This document shows, piece after piece, positions 17,257 through 24,532 of a DNA stretch of 64,000 bases. The stretch is from an uncultured Stomatobaculum sp. Lineage in GTDB: Bacteria > Bacillota > Clostridia > Lachnospirales > Lachnospiraceae. The first letter of the stretch is position 1, and the number at the start of each line of letters is the position of its first letter. Both the position numbers and the translations under genes were made by a program. The notes below the pieces were generated by a model. The model saw only the letters and a program-made list of their open reading frames with translations. It made no database searches and was not told where the DNA came from. The stretch is from positions 1 through 64,000 of the forward strand of contig NZ_CALEYG010000029.1 in assembly GCF_937924975.1 (NCBI RefSeq), in the 5' to 3' direction.

Positions 17257-18609
17257 ATGGTTTTTAATACATTTATAAAATGTCAGGTTTGCGGAAGTAT
17301 TACCAAAGTCCGATTACAGGTTGGATGGCAAGAAGAGTATCCTATTGTTGTGGCTTGCGGTAAATGTGGTACTTCCTTATCTGGCAGCGTTAAGATAGAA
17401 CAAGACCGACCGGGGCTAAAGTTTTCTTTTGACAATGCGGATGAAATCCCGGATGCTGAAGCTGATTACATGGTTGAATGCTCTGGTGAATTTCCGACCG
17501 TGAAACAAGGCAAAGCAGCGGAGTTGGAAGAAGTAGTCATTACTCCGTTTATCCGTTATATGAACTGTATGAAGGCAGATGATTCATATGAACAGTTCGG
17601 GAAATCTGTGTTACAGCTGAATACAACAGAAAGGAAATGGAAGAGCTATAAAAGAATCATTGACCTCTTCAGAAGCAACAGTGAATATCTTGTTCAGGAA
17701 ATACAAAAAGAATTCTCCGGACAATACTTTCAGTGCAGAGATGAGTCTGAGATATTGAGAGCTGTTCATATGATTGAGGTTCATGGGTTTTATTCTGCAC
17801 TCAAAAAAGACATCTTGGATAATCTCTCTTTTAGTGTAGAAATTATGAAACTGGACTCTGTTCAGCTGAAGTGCTTAGTAGACTTCTTAAATTCACATGA
17901 TGGTTATCATCTTGAGGAGCTACAGAATTTGATATATAAGGTCTATGATGATTTTATAAAAATATACCAGCGTCTCATTCCTGCTCTCGCTTTACAGTAT
18001 TGCAAAGATGATTCTTTTGATTTTGAAGTTGAAGGCTCGACAACAAGTAGCTTTGATAGTGTAAAACAGTTCTATTTGGATGTTTATGAAGCCCTTGGTA
18101 ATTTGCTTGTTATCCCGGTCGCTCTTAATAACATAAAATACAGGGCTGACGCGAATTCGATGAATCCTTTGGAAGAGAATGTATCTTCTTTAGAGGGTTA
18201 TATAAATCTCACAAAGGCATCAAGGTATCATTTTTGCTTGAACACAGAAGTCTATACCGATTTCTTGGATGTTGTAGTAAATGCAAAACTGAGAAATGCG
18301 ATTGGACACAATGATGTTGAATATGATGCGGTGAGTCAGGTTATTACTTACATTCCAAATCCAAAAGACAGAACCATAAAGAAAACGGAATACCTTCTCG
18401 AATTTGAAAATGAAGCGATGCACATGTTTCAGGCCTTATTGGGTGTTTCAGAATACCTGTATCGACTAAGAGAACTTTCTCTTATGTATAATGGCAAAAT
18501 TCCACTTATGGTTCAGGAAAGAGCAAACTGGCCAAAGAAGATAGGACGTAATGATTCATGTCCATGCGGAAGTGGAAAAAAGTACAAATTCTGTCACGGG
18601 AAGAATTAA
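17257..18609 (+). CDS. SEC-C motif protein with N-terminal zinc ribbon
   Basis: A 450-residue protein. CQVCGSI...CGKCGTSL near residues 9-35 forms a zinc ribbon, and the C-terminus IGRNDSCPCGSGKKYKFC is a classic SEC-C zinc motif. The middle part is mostly helical with an RNIGHNDV-like segment (KLRNAIGHNDVEY near residue 345), reminiscent of HEPN-like or Abi-type proteins, though I cannot prove the relation. SEC-C proteins are frequent in defence and abortive-infection loci. It follows the R-M operon after about 175 bases of decayed sequence and is lower in GC than the core. The function is unknown. The short spacer 17082-17256 shows only a coding-like scrap. Confidence 0.6.
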   Translation: MVFNTFIKCQVCGSITKVRLQVGWQEEYPIVVACGKCGTSLSGSVKIEQDRPGLKFSFDNADEIPDAEADYMVECSGEFPTVKQGKAAELEEVVITPFIRYMNCMKADDSYEQFGKSVLQLNTTERKWKSYKRIIDLFRSNSEYLVQEIQKEFSGQYFQCRDESEILRAVHMIEVHGFYSALKKDILDNLSFSVEIMKLDSVQLKCLVDFLNSHDGYHLEELQNLIYKVYDDFIKIYQRLIPALALQYCKDDSFDFEVEGSTTSSFDSVKQFYLDVYEALGNLLVIPVALNNIKYRADANSMNPLEENVSSLEGYINLTKASRYHFCLNTEVYTDFLDVVVNAKLRNAIGHNDVEYDAVSQVITYIPNPKDRTIKKTEYLLEFENEAMHMFQALLGVSEYLYRLRELSLMYNGKIPLMVQERANWPKKIGRNDSCPCGSGKKYKFCHGKN

Positions 18610-18885
18610 GGTTGAGACGATGGGGTTTTCGACTTGTTCCGTTTGAGCGAGGTCTTGAAACGGTCGGCAAATCTGTGGTTTTGTATATTTGTATATTATA
18701 GGTAGAAGCAAGGTCTTTGACCTGTTTCCGCGAACGTACAAGGGCAAAAATCGGTATGTTTTCAGACCAAAACACGCTTTGACCAATTCCCGCGAACGAA
18801 CGCAAATCTGGCTACACACTCGACATCAAGATGAAGCAATCGTGCCATGTTGCGACGGTAGTCTTGATGTCAAAGGTATTAGGCA
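18610..18885. other. decayed mobile-element DNA with inverted and direct repeats
   Basis: No gene is supported here. GACATCAAGA (18822-18831) and TCTTGATGTC (18862-18871) are perfect inverted repeats. A 22-base word (CTTTGACC..TT.CCGCGAACG) occurs at 18715-18736 and again at 18777-18798 with three mismatches. Similar TTCCCGCGA words appear near 22290. The stretch leads into repeat copy B and looks like the end of a lost insertion element. Confidence 0.4.
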
Positions 18886-19004
18886 GTCAGCGGCAATGAG
18901 CGAAATGGCCGCAAAAATTTCCAGGTGGGAACATAGCAAAGCTAATGTTTGGCGGGTTGAGTAGGCCGTTTCGATGTCAGAGGGTTGCGTTAGCGGCTTG
19001 AATG
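18886..19004. repeat. degenerate ~120-bp repeat, copy B (right flank of defence region)
   Basis: Same orientation and order as 360-479, with about a quarter of positions changed. GTCAGCGGCAA, GGGTTGAGTAGG and GATGTCAGAGGGTTG are shared. The two copies bracket the phage relic plus the defence genes (about 18.5 kb). Confidence 0.6.
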
Positions 19005-19066
19005 TCATATAAAAGACAGATTTCCGGATGTGCAATTTGCAGCCGGGAATTTTTTTTGAAAATTTT

Positions 19067-19106
19067 AGATGTAATCATTGACATTATATCTACGGCGCGC
19101 TATAGT
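19067..19106 (+). promoter_or_regulatory. strong promoter with overlapping operator, sirtuin operon
   Basis: TTGACA (19078-19083), a 17-base spacer and TATAGT (19101-19106) form a near-consensus vegetative promoter. AGATGTAAT (19067-19075) and ATTATATCT (19083-19091) are a 9-base dyad with one mismatch and a 7-base spacer, covering the -35 box. A further half-site ATTACATC lies at 19132-19139. This fits repression by a dimeric regulator that is not encoded in the window. Confidence 0.65.
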
Positions 19107-19176
19107 AAGCCCACAAGATGAAAACAAGTCAATTACATCAAAACATCAATCCCGGAATTCAAAGGAGGATACTCCC

Positions 19177-19215
19177 ATGACAAACATGGAAACGGCAATG
19201 GCTCTCGTCAAATGA
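19177..19215 (+). CDS. 12-codon leader ORF
   Basis: ATG 19177 follows a very strong AAAGGAGG and reads MTNMETAMALVK to TGA 19213-19215. That stop overlaps the next ATG (19212) as ATGA. It may be a translated leader or the truncated start of a lost gene. The second coupled ORF (19212-19331, 39 codons, MKKYTIEDLRTGM start) overlaps the next gene's start out of frame, so translation could pass from one to the next. Confidence 0.35.
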   Translation: MTNMETAMALVK

Positions 19216-19296
19216 AGAAATACACGATAGAGGATCTGCGAACGGGAATGCAGGAAATTCTTGAAAAAGAAGCCTGTTTCAAGGGAGATGCTGATT

Positions 19297-19917
19297 ATGA
19301 AGGCAAAAGATTATCTGAGCTATGTGGTTAAGGAAATACACACGGCTGTTGTCGCAACAGTGGACGATGAGGGACTCCCCGTCACTGCAGCCATTGATAT
19401 GATGGATACAGACGGGGACAGTCTGTACTTTTTGACCGCAAAGGGAAAAGGATTCTATGGCAGGCTCATGAAGCGGCCTTTCATAGCCTTCACAGCGATG
19501 AAAGGCGAAGATACCATGTCAAGCGTTGCCGTGTCGGTTCGCGGTAAGGTCAGGGAGCTTGGATATGCTAAGATTCCGGAACTGTTCGGCAAGAATCCAT
19601 ATATGCATGAAATATACCCTACGGAAGAGTCAATGAAAGCACTGACGGTTTTTCAGATTTACGAAGGCAGCGGCGAGTGGTTTGACCTGTCAAAAAAGCC
19701 CATAGAGCGGGACAGCTTTACCTTCGGCGGAGCGGAAAAGAAGCAGGAAGGATTTTTCATTGCCGATGCCTGTATCGGATGCGGAAGTTGTGCGGCGGTC
19801 TGTCCGCAGAATGGCATTCTTACCGACGGCCTTCCTTATGTGATCGAACAGGAACATTGCCTGCATTGCGGGAATTGCCTGACTGCCTGTCCGATCAGTG
19901 CGGTAGAAAGAAGGTAA
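19297..19917 (+). CDS. PNPOx-like flavin protein fused to a two-cluster ferredoxin domain
   Basis: A 206-residue protein. The N-terminal ~140 residues are a pyridoxamine-phosphate-oxidase-like FMN-binding split barrel (VVATVDDEGLPVTAAIDMM, LYFLTAKGKGFYGRL). The C-terminal ~55 residues carry two 4Fe-4S motifs, CIGCGSCAAVCP and CLHCGNCLTACP. ATG 19297 is chosen, nine bases after GGGAG. Such fusions are predicted electron-transfer or flavin reductases; the substrate is unknown. It is the first large gene of the operon, and the macrodomain gene starts four bases after its stop. The redox partner of the reversible ADP-ribosylation genes that follow may be this protein. Confidence 0.8.
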   Translation: MKAKDYLSYVVKEIHTAVVATVDDEGLPVTAAIDMMDTDGDSLYFLTAKGKGFYGRLMKRPFIAFTAMKGEDTMSSVAVSVRGKVRELGYAKIPELFGKNPYMHEIYPTEESMKALTVFQIYEGSGEWFDLSKKPIERDSFTFGGAEKKQEGFFIADACIGCGSCAAVCPQNGILTDGLPYVIEQEHCLHCGNCLTACPISAVERR

Positions 19918-19921
19918 TCGT

Positions 19922-20728
19922 ATGAGTGAGAAAATAACGCAGGAGCAGCGGCTTGACTATCTTTTGGAGGCGTTCAAGGCTGATTCCGCTGAATATAAAG
20001 AGTTACAGCTGCCGGGAGATACGGAGGAAAAGCAGAGAATTCTGCGTTCGCTGATGAACATCCGTATGCCGAGGCTGCTGTCGAGAGATGTGCTTGCGGT
20101 TCAAGATGAATACCTCAGAAGCAGAGCCGAAGAAAAAGGCATAGTACATCTTTCCGACATCTCGGTTATCAGGGATGAGCTTTCCGTCTGGCAGGGTGAC
20201 ATCACAAGGCTTGCGGTAGACGCCATAGTCAATGCGGCCAACTCTCAGATGCTTGGATGCTTTGTTCCTATGCACAGCTGCATTGATAACTGCATTCACA
20301 GCTTTGCCGGAGTTCAGCTTAGAGCCGAGTGCAATCGGCAGATGAATCAACTGCGGATTAGATACGGCAAAAATTATGAACAGCCGACCGCCGTTCCCAT
20401 GCTGACAGATGCCTATAACCTTCCGGCGAAAAAAGTCATTCACATTGTGGGACCGATCGTGCAGAATCAGCTGACGCCGGACTTGGAAAAAGACCTAGCC
20501 GACTGCTATCAAAATACGCTCGATATGTGCAGGGAGAACGGACTGAAAAGTGTGGCGTTCTGCTGTATTTCCACAGGCGTATTTCATTTCCCGAATAAAC
20601 GAGCTGCGGAAATCGCAGTCAATACGGTGGAAAAATGGATGGCGGATAATCCAGGCGTGATGGATAGGGTGATCTTCAATGTTTTTAAGGATGAGGACAA
20701 AAAATACTATGAAGAACTTATACAATGA
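19922..20728 (+). CDS. zinc-containing macrodomain protein-ADP-ribose hydrolase
   Basis: A 268-residue protein with the macrodomain core: WQGDITRLAVDAIVNAANS, then IHIVGPIV and a CCISTGVFHFP loop for the distal ribose/diphosphate. The insertion GCFVPMHSCIDNCIH after NAANS gives Cys and His ligands as in the Zn-Macro class associated with class M sirtuins (SirTM operons). The enzyme is expected to remove mono-ADP-ribose placed by the sirtuin. About 70 N-terminal residues precede the macrodomain, as in that class. The next gene's ATG (20709) lies inside its last codons, so the two are translationally coupled. Confidence 0.92.
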   Translation: MSEKITQEQRLDYLLEAFKADSAEYKELQLPGDTEEKQRILRSLMNIRMPRLLSRDVLAVQDEYLRSRAEEKGIVHLSDISVIRDELSVWQGDITRLAVDAIVNAANSQMLGCFVPMHSCIDNCIHSFAGVQLRAECNRQMNQLRIRYGKNYEQPTAVPMLTDAYNLPAKKVIHIVGPIVQNQLTPDLEKDLADCYQNTLDMCRENGLKSVAFCCISTGVFHFPNKRAAEIAVNTVEKWMADNPGVMDRVIFNVFKDEDKKYYEELIQ

Positions 20729-21698
20729 ACTGCCGAACGGATATCAGGATAGCATCTGGAAGGGACTTGGCACAGTGAGATATTTCAGCGGAAATATGTC
20801 ATTCGGAACAGGCTCTAGGGAGGAACGAATCTCCGAATTAAAGAAAGAAATCGAAGCGGCAGATGCTATAGTGATCGGAGCGGGTGCCGGACTTTCCACT
20901 TCCGCCGGACTGACCTATAGCGGAGAGCGCTTTGAAAGGTACTTCTTTGACTTTGCAAGGAAGTACGGCATTCGGGATATGTATTCCGGCGGTTTCTATC
21001 CGTTCCCCGATGAAGAAACACGCTGGGCGTGGTGGGCAAGGCATATCTATTTCAACCGATATATTGATGCGCCGAAGCCTGTCTATCAGGAACTGCTCTC
21101 ACTTGTGAAAGATAAGGATTATTTTGTTGTTACAACGAACGTTGATCACCGGTTTCAGAGAGCAGGCTTTGATAAAAAGCGTCTGTTTTACACCCAAGGA
21201 GACTATGGACTTTTCCAGAGCATCAATCCACATATACAGAAAACCTATGACAATGAAGAATGGGTCACGAAAGCGATGGAAGCGCAGGGGTTTTTAAGGG
21301 ATGAAAGCGGCGTGTTCCAAGTGCCGGAGGACGGCGGTATCGCTATGCGAATTCCGACTGAGCTGATTCCAAAGTGCCCGGATGATGGTTCTGATGTTGT
21401 GATGAACCTCCGTGCGGATGATTCTTTCGTGGAAGATGAGGGCTGGCATAAGGCGTCGGCAGCCTATTCCGATTTCCTTCGCAGACACGAAAACCTACAT
21501 GTATTGTATCTGGAGCTTGGCGTGGGGGCTAACACACCTGTCATTATAAAATATCCGTTCTGGCAGATGACGCTTGCCAACGAGAAAGCGGTTTATGCCT
21601 GCATCAATTACGGAGAGGCGTTCTGTCCGGGTGAGCTTGAGAAAAGAAGCGTCTGTATCAATGGGGATATTCGCGAAGTATTAACCGGGATAGAATAA
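20709..21698 (+). CDS. class M sirtuin (SirTM-like), predicted protein ADP-ribosyltransferase
   Basis: A 329-residue Sir2-fold protein. The NAD-binding GAGAGLSTSAGL lies near residues 56-67, followed by the SirTM-type helical part (RWAWWARHIYFNRY) and TTNVDHRFQRAGF. Where ordinary sirtuins have the catalytic HG, this one has TQGDYGLFQ with Gln, a hallmark of the macrodomain-linked class M sirtuins that modify proteins instead of deacylating them. No zinc CxxC pair is evident, also as in this class. The start ATG 20709 gives MKNLYNELPNG and overlaps the macrodomain gene by 20 bases. A hairpin terminator follows. The usual targets, a GcvH-like carrier and lipoate ligase, are not in the window. 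Confidence 0.9.
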   Translation: MKNLYNELPNGYQDSIWKGLGTVRYFSGNMSFGTGSREERISELKKEIEAADAIVIGAGAGLSTSAGLTYSGERFERYFFDFARKYGIRDMYSGGFYPFPDEETRWAWWARHIYFNRYIDAPKPVYQELLSLVKDKDYFVVTTNVDHRFQRAGFDKKRLFYTQGDYGLFQSINPHIQKTYDNEEWVTKAMEAQGFLRDESGVFQVPEDGGIAMRIPTELIPKCPDDGSDVVMNLRADDSFVEDEGWHKASAAYSDFLRRHENLHVLYLELGVGANTPVIIKYPFWQMTLANEKAVYACINYGEAFCPGELEKRSVCINGDIREVLTGIE

Positions 21699-21721
21699 TT
21701 GTGTGCTTTAAAAAGATTAAG

Positions 21722-21768
21722 AAGGCTCCTTTACTGCCATCAGCGGTAGTAAGGGGGCCTTGTTTTAT
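21722..21768 (+). terminator. stem-loop terminator, copy 2 of a repeated hairpin
   Basis: Arms AAGGCTCCTTTACTGCC (21722-21738) and GGTAGTAAGGGGGCCTT (21745-21761) pair with some G-U steps and are followed by TGTTTTAT, 24 bases after the sirtuin stop. The core is the same as at 521-566. Confidence 0.7.
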
Positions 21769-21900
21769 GCCTAGATGTCGATTGTGATTTCGGATTTGAA
21801 GTCCACAGTGAAAAGGTCTTCGAAAACAGTGATCTTTGATTCGGATAACGCCTATCCGAAGTATTCTCGTATGAAACAACACATTATGGATATAGCTTAA

Positions 21901-22314
21901 GACCGAGAGCTAATTTACAATAGTTTTTCTCGTGAATTTGAAGAGGTTATTGGGCGCCTGTTTCAGGATGAAGGCTTTGAAACAAAATTAAAACAGCCGA
22001 CAAGAGACAGGAGGAGTGATATAATTGCTATGAAGTATGCAATGGGCAAACCGATAGTCTTTTACATTGAATGTAAAAGATGGGGTAGAGTTCAATTCTC
22101 TGACAGAATCAACAAATCAATTTTGGTGACTACAGGGCATGTGACTCGTGGCGCACGAAGATTTGTAGACGATCACAATACTATGATGAGCGTGATTGAT
22201 GCTGACGAGATCCATGAGATTATTCGGGAAAGCACAAGGAAGATTCTCGAAAAGTTCCATTTCATGCGGGTTTCAGAAAACGGTAGATGCGTTCCCGCGA
22301 GCAAGCAGACTTGA
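21901..22314 (+). pseudogene. Mrr-like restriction endonuclease remnant
   Basis: A single frame follows TAA 21898 but has no start codon before 22030. It reads FSREFEEVIGRLFQDEGF, KQPTRDRRSDIIA, IVFYIECKRWGR, then INKSILVTTGHVTRGARRF. This matches an Mrr-catalytic / restriction endonuclease-like domain: the D in the DxxRSDI element and E-x-K in IECKR are the nuclease residues. The N-terminus is lost, and about 20 residues seem deleted between CKRWGR and the INKSILVTTGH strand. It is a broken type IV-like nuclease. The 22315-22511 spacer shows no gene. Confidence 0.7.
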
Positions 22315-22511
22315 AGTAAACGGGAAAATTATGGATATGTTCTGATGTATTCAGTTGGACTTGTTCCCACGAATGCCGGAGGTCGCTGACATAAAAGCGG
22401 ACGTATCGAGCCCTGTGGAGACGGTGACGATGCTCGAGAGAGCAAGGCATTGATTTCTGAAAACGGTAATGTGTTTTTGGAGATTCCTGTTGTTTTGACA
22501 GGAGAAATAGA

Positions 22512-22964
22512 ATGGCTGCAAAAGGAGCTATATCAATGAGAATGACAGTAACGACATTCGTGCAATTGTTGCTTTGGATATGGTTTCTGGGATGTACGAT
22601 TACATGGCGCTTCGGGAAACGAATTCTTGTGGAAGGAATGGGGATCAAGAGTGCAGAGTTTGCCATGCTTTGCCTGTACAGCATGGGGTTGATTGGCTAT
22701 CACTTTTTTCAACCCATCGGCAAATGGATTTTGTTCGCGATCCTCGCGTTGTGGTTTGTAATCCAGTTTTTTTGCCATTGGTACTACACCGTCTTTGGAG
22801 CTTCCGCGCAAAAACTGAAAGGCTACAATGAATGCTTCCAAGGAACAGTAAGACTCATTCCCATGAGTGATAAACGCTTGATACCGGATTTCTATCATAT
22901 TGTGCTACACCTATTAATATTGGCAAACGGAGTGCTTTGCTTGCTATCCCGCGCTCAGGTTTAG
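22512..22964 (+). CDS. hypothetical membrane protein, ~150 aa
   Basis: Predicted membrane segments lie near residues 12-30, 48-68, 70-92 and 130-147 (for example FVQLLLWIWFLGCTITW and WILFAILALWFVIQF). Two starts are possible: ATG 22512 behind AGGAG, and ATG 22536 behind AAAGGAG. The second gives MRMTVTTFVQLLLW and a cleaner N-terminal span. I do not recognise the family. It stands alone between broken genes of the accessory region, without evidence for an operon. Confidence 0.5.
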   Translation: MAAKGAISMRMTVTTFVQLLLWIWFLGCTITWRFGKRILVEGMGIKSAEFAMLCLYSMGLIGYHFFQPIGKWILFAILALWFVIQFFCHWYYTVFGASAQKLKGYNECFQGTVRLIPMSDKRLIPDFYHIVLHLLILANGVLCLLSRAQV

Positions 22965-23096
22965 AACCGTCATCTCCGGCGAGATTTCTCTTTGCCATTG
23001 TTTTAGCATTATTATTTAGAATCAGCAGCTGTTATAGAGAGTTACATACATACATTGCGGAGAAGGTGGCACCGCCGGAGAAGGGGTGTAGAAGTA

Positions 23097-23254
23097 TGGT
23101 GTCGGAATATGAGATGCTACACACACAAAGTAAAGAATATATTGTGAATGATATTCTGGAAGTCATCTTACTTTGCAATCGAAAGCCCGGATTTACTGCA
23201 CTCGCGACCGAATTTAGACTTTGGAAAAGGATTTTACCTGACGTCGATTCGTGA
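23097..23254 (+). pseudogene. DUF3791 antitoxin-like gene, C-terminal scrap
   Basis: Only the end of the family is visible: SEYEMLHTQSKEYIVNDILEVI matches the conserved LHTQ-K-YIV-DI end of DUF3791 proteins, which are paired with DUF3990 toxins. The N-terminal two thirds are gone. As in intact pairs, its end overlaps the start of the DUF3990 frame. Confidence 0.55.
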
Positions 23255-23501
23255 GCAAGCAGTAAAATGGTGCGGGAAGTTTGAGTATTTATATCAGCGG
23301 CTCAAAGTGCTACAATTTGGCACATATTCGGAAGAGTGGCTTGAATTCATACTTGCTTGCAGAAGTGGGAAGGATAGTTCTGATTACGATGCAGTCTGCG
23401 GTGGTATCGAAGATGACCGGCTGTTTCATACGGTTGAACCGTACTCTGCTCTTACCTGTTTGAGATATATGGGAATTATACCTTTTGCTTCGCGAAGGTG
23501 A
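23148..23501 (+). pseudogene. DUF3990 toxin-like gene, internally deleted and truncated
   Basis: From ATG 23148 the frame reads SPDLLHSRPNLDFGKGFYLT, the ADP-ribosyltransferase-like N-terminus of DUF3990, then SEEWLEFILACRSGKD and DYDAVCGGIEDDRLFHTVEPY. The usual tract between QAVKWC and LKVLQF (about 20 residues) is shortened, and the C-terminal ~50 residues are missing. With its antitoxin reduced to a tail, this is a dead toxin-antitoxin pair. Confidence 0.65.
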
Positions 23502-23514
23502 AAAAAACAAAGAT

Positions 23515-23640
23515 AAAAACGCAACGCGTACAGCAATGTATGCCAGAGCCGGTAGGTAGCCCGGCCGTCACGGCGTAGCCGTGGTAAGTAACCTGCCCTC
23601 CGGGTTGTCCGTTCTTTGTTCGTGGATTGAATCTTAGGAG
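23515..23640 (+). ncRNA. yjdF riboswitch (azaaromatic-sensing)
   Basis: The leader of yjdF contains the characteristic run TATGCCAGAGCCGGTAGG, then CCCGGCCGTCACGGCG and CCGTGGTAAG, and a CCTGCCCTCCGGG segment. These form several compact GC-rich stems ahead of the AGGAGGG ribosome site. This is the arrangement of yjdF-motif RNAs, which bind planar azaaromatic compounds and raise translation of the downstream gene. The ribosome site (23636-23641) is at the 3' edge, consistent with translational control. Identification is from remembered consensus plus gene context. Confidence 0.8.
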
Positions 23641-23648
23641 GGATTATC

Positions 23649-24065
23649 ATGGACAAAGTAGTTGTCAAACTGACGGTTTATTTTGAAAATCCGTTTTGGG
23701 TTGGCGTATTTGAGCGGATTGCGGGTGGACATTTGTCGGCAGCAAAAATCACCTTCGGGGCAGAACCCAAGGACTATGAAATCGCCGGTTTCGTACAAAG
23801 ACATTTTTATGAGCTGCGTTTCAGTCAGTCTGTGCCGACGGAACGAAGGGAAGCAAAGAAGAACCCGAAGACAGCACAGCGTGACGCGAAGAGGCAAATG
23901 CAACAGGTCGGAATCGGGACAAAGTCACAGCAGGCGCTAAAACTGCAGCATGAAGCGAAGCGCCTGGAAGGCAGAAAAAAGAACAGAGAGGAAAAGCAGG
24001 CAAAAGCGGAGCGCCTGTTTCTGTTAAAACAGCAGAAGCGAAAAGAGAAGCACAGAGGGCGATAA
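23649..24065 (+). CDS. yjdF: YjdF family protein
   Basis: A 138-residue protein starting KLTVYFENPFWVGVFERI and continuing KITFGAEPKDYEIAGFVQRH, the YjdF family signature. The C-terminal half is a long lysine/arginine/glutamine-rich helix. The biochemical role is unknown. Its genes are regularly preceded by the yjdF riboswitch, as here, and have been linked to response to toxic aromatic compounds. It starts at ATG 23649 after AGGAGGGATTATC and is followed after 12 bases by a broken gene. Confidence 0.85.
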   Translation: MDKVVVKLTVYFENPFWVGVFERIAGGHLSAAKITFGAEPKDYEIAGFVQRHFYELRFSQSVPTERREAKKNPKTAQRDAKRQMQQVGIGTKSQQALKLQHEAKRLEGRKKNREEKQAKAERLFLLKQQKRKEKHRGR

Positions 24066-24077
24066 CAGAGGAAGAGA

Positions 24078-24496
24078 ATGGACTTTATACAAGATAGAGC
24101 TTGGAATACCGATTTCAGCCTTCAGAGCAGCCGGGTAAAGGCAATCAAGTTCCATAATAAAATTCTGACGTTTAAGCTCGACCGTATATTTCGATGTGTC
24201 GAAGGCGAAGAGGTAGATTGCCCGGGTGAATTTCGTTTTGAAGCTTGTGACTTGGACTTGTGCCGCGCGCTGATATTCAATAAAACGCTGGGAGAGGGCG
24301 CTTTACCGGGAGAGCCCTCTCTCTGCGGGAGTTTATGGATGTATATGGGAATGCGGAATTTGAAATCATGAGCGAGGGCTATTTCGGCAATACGACCACT
24401 TATAGCGGGTGGCTCTGGGAAGCGGAAAAAGCACCGGTATCCGCAATTCTGTATCTTTGGAATCGCGGGAATCGGATTTATCGAATCGAGGAATAG
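24078..24496 (+). pseudogene. frameshifted hypothetical gene (DUF-type, acidic)
   Basis: The first frame (24078 to ~24330) begins MDFIQDRAWNTDFSLQSS and runs out of register at SLCGSLW. The next frame continues REFMDVYGNAEFEIMSEGYF and ends RNRIYRIEE at TAG 24494-24496. One indel near 24330 explains this. The acidic, W-rich pattern (GWLWEAEKAP) resembles small immunity-like proteins, but the family is not recognised. It lies between yjdF and the Fic gene. Confidence 0.55.
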
Positions 24497-24532
24497 GTAC
24501 TCATTTGGTTTTTGTGAGGGAGGTGAAGGGCT

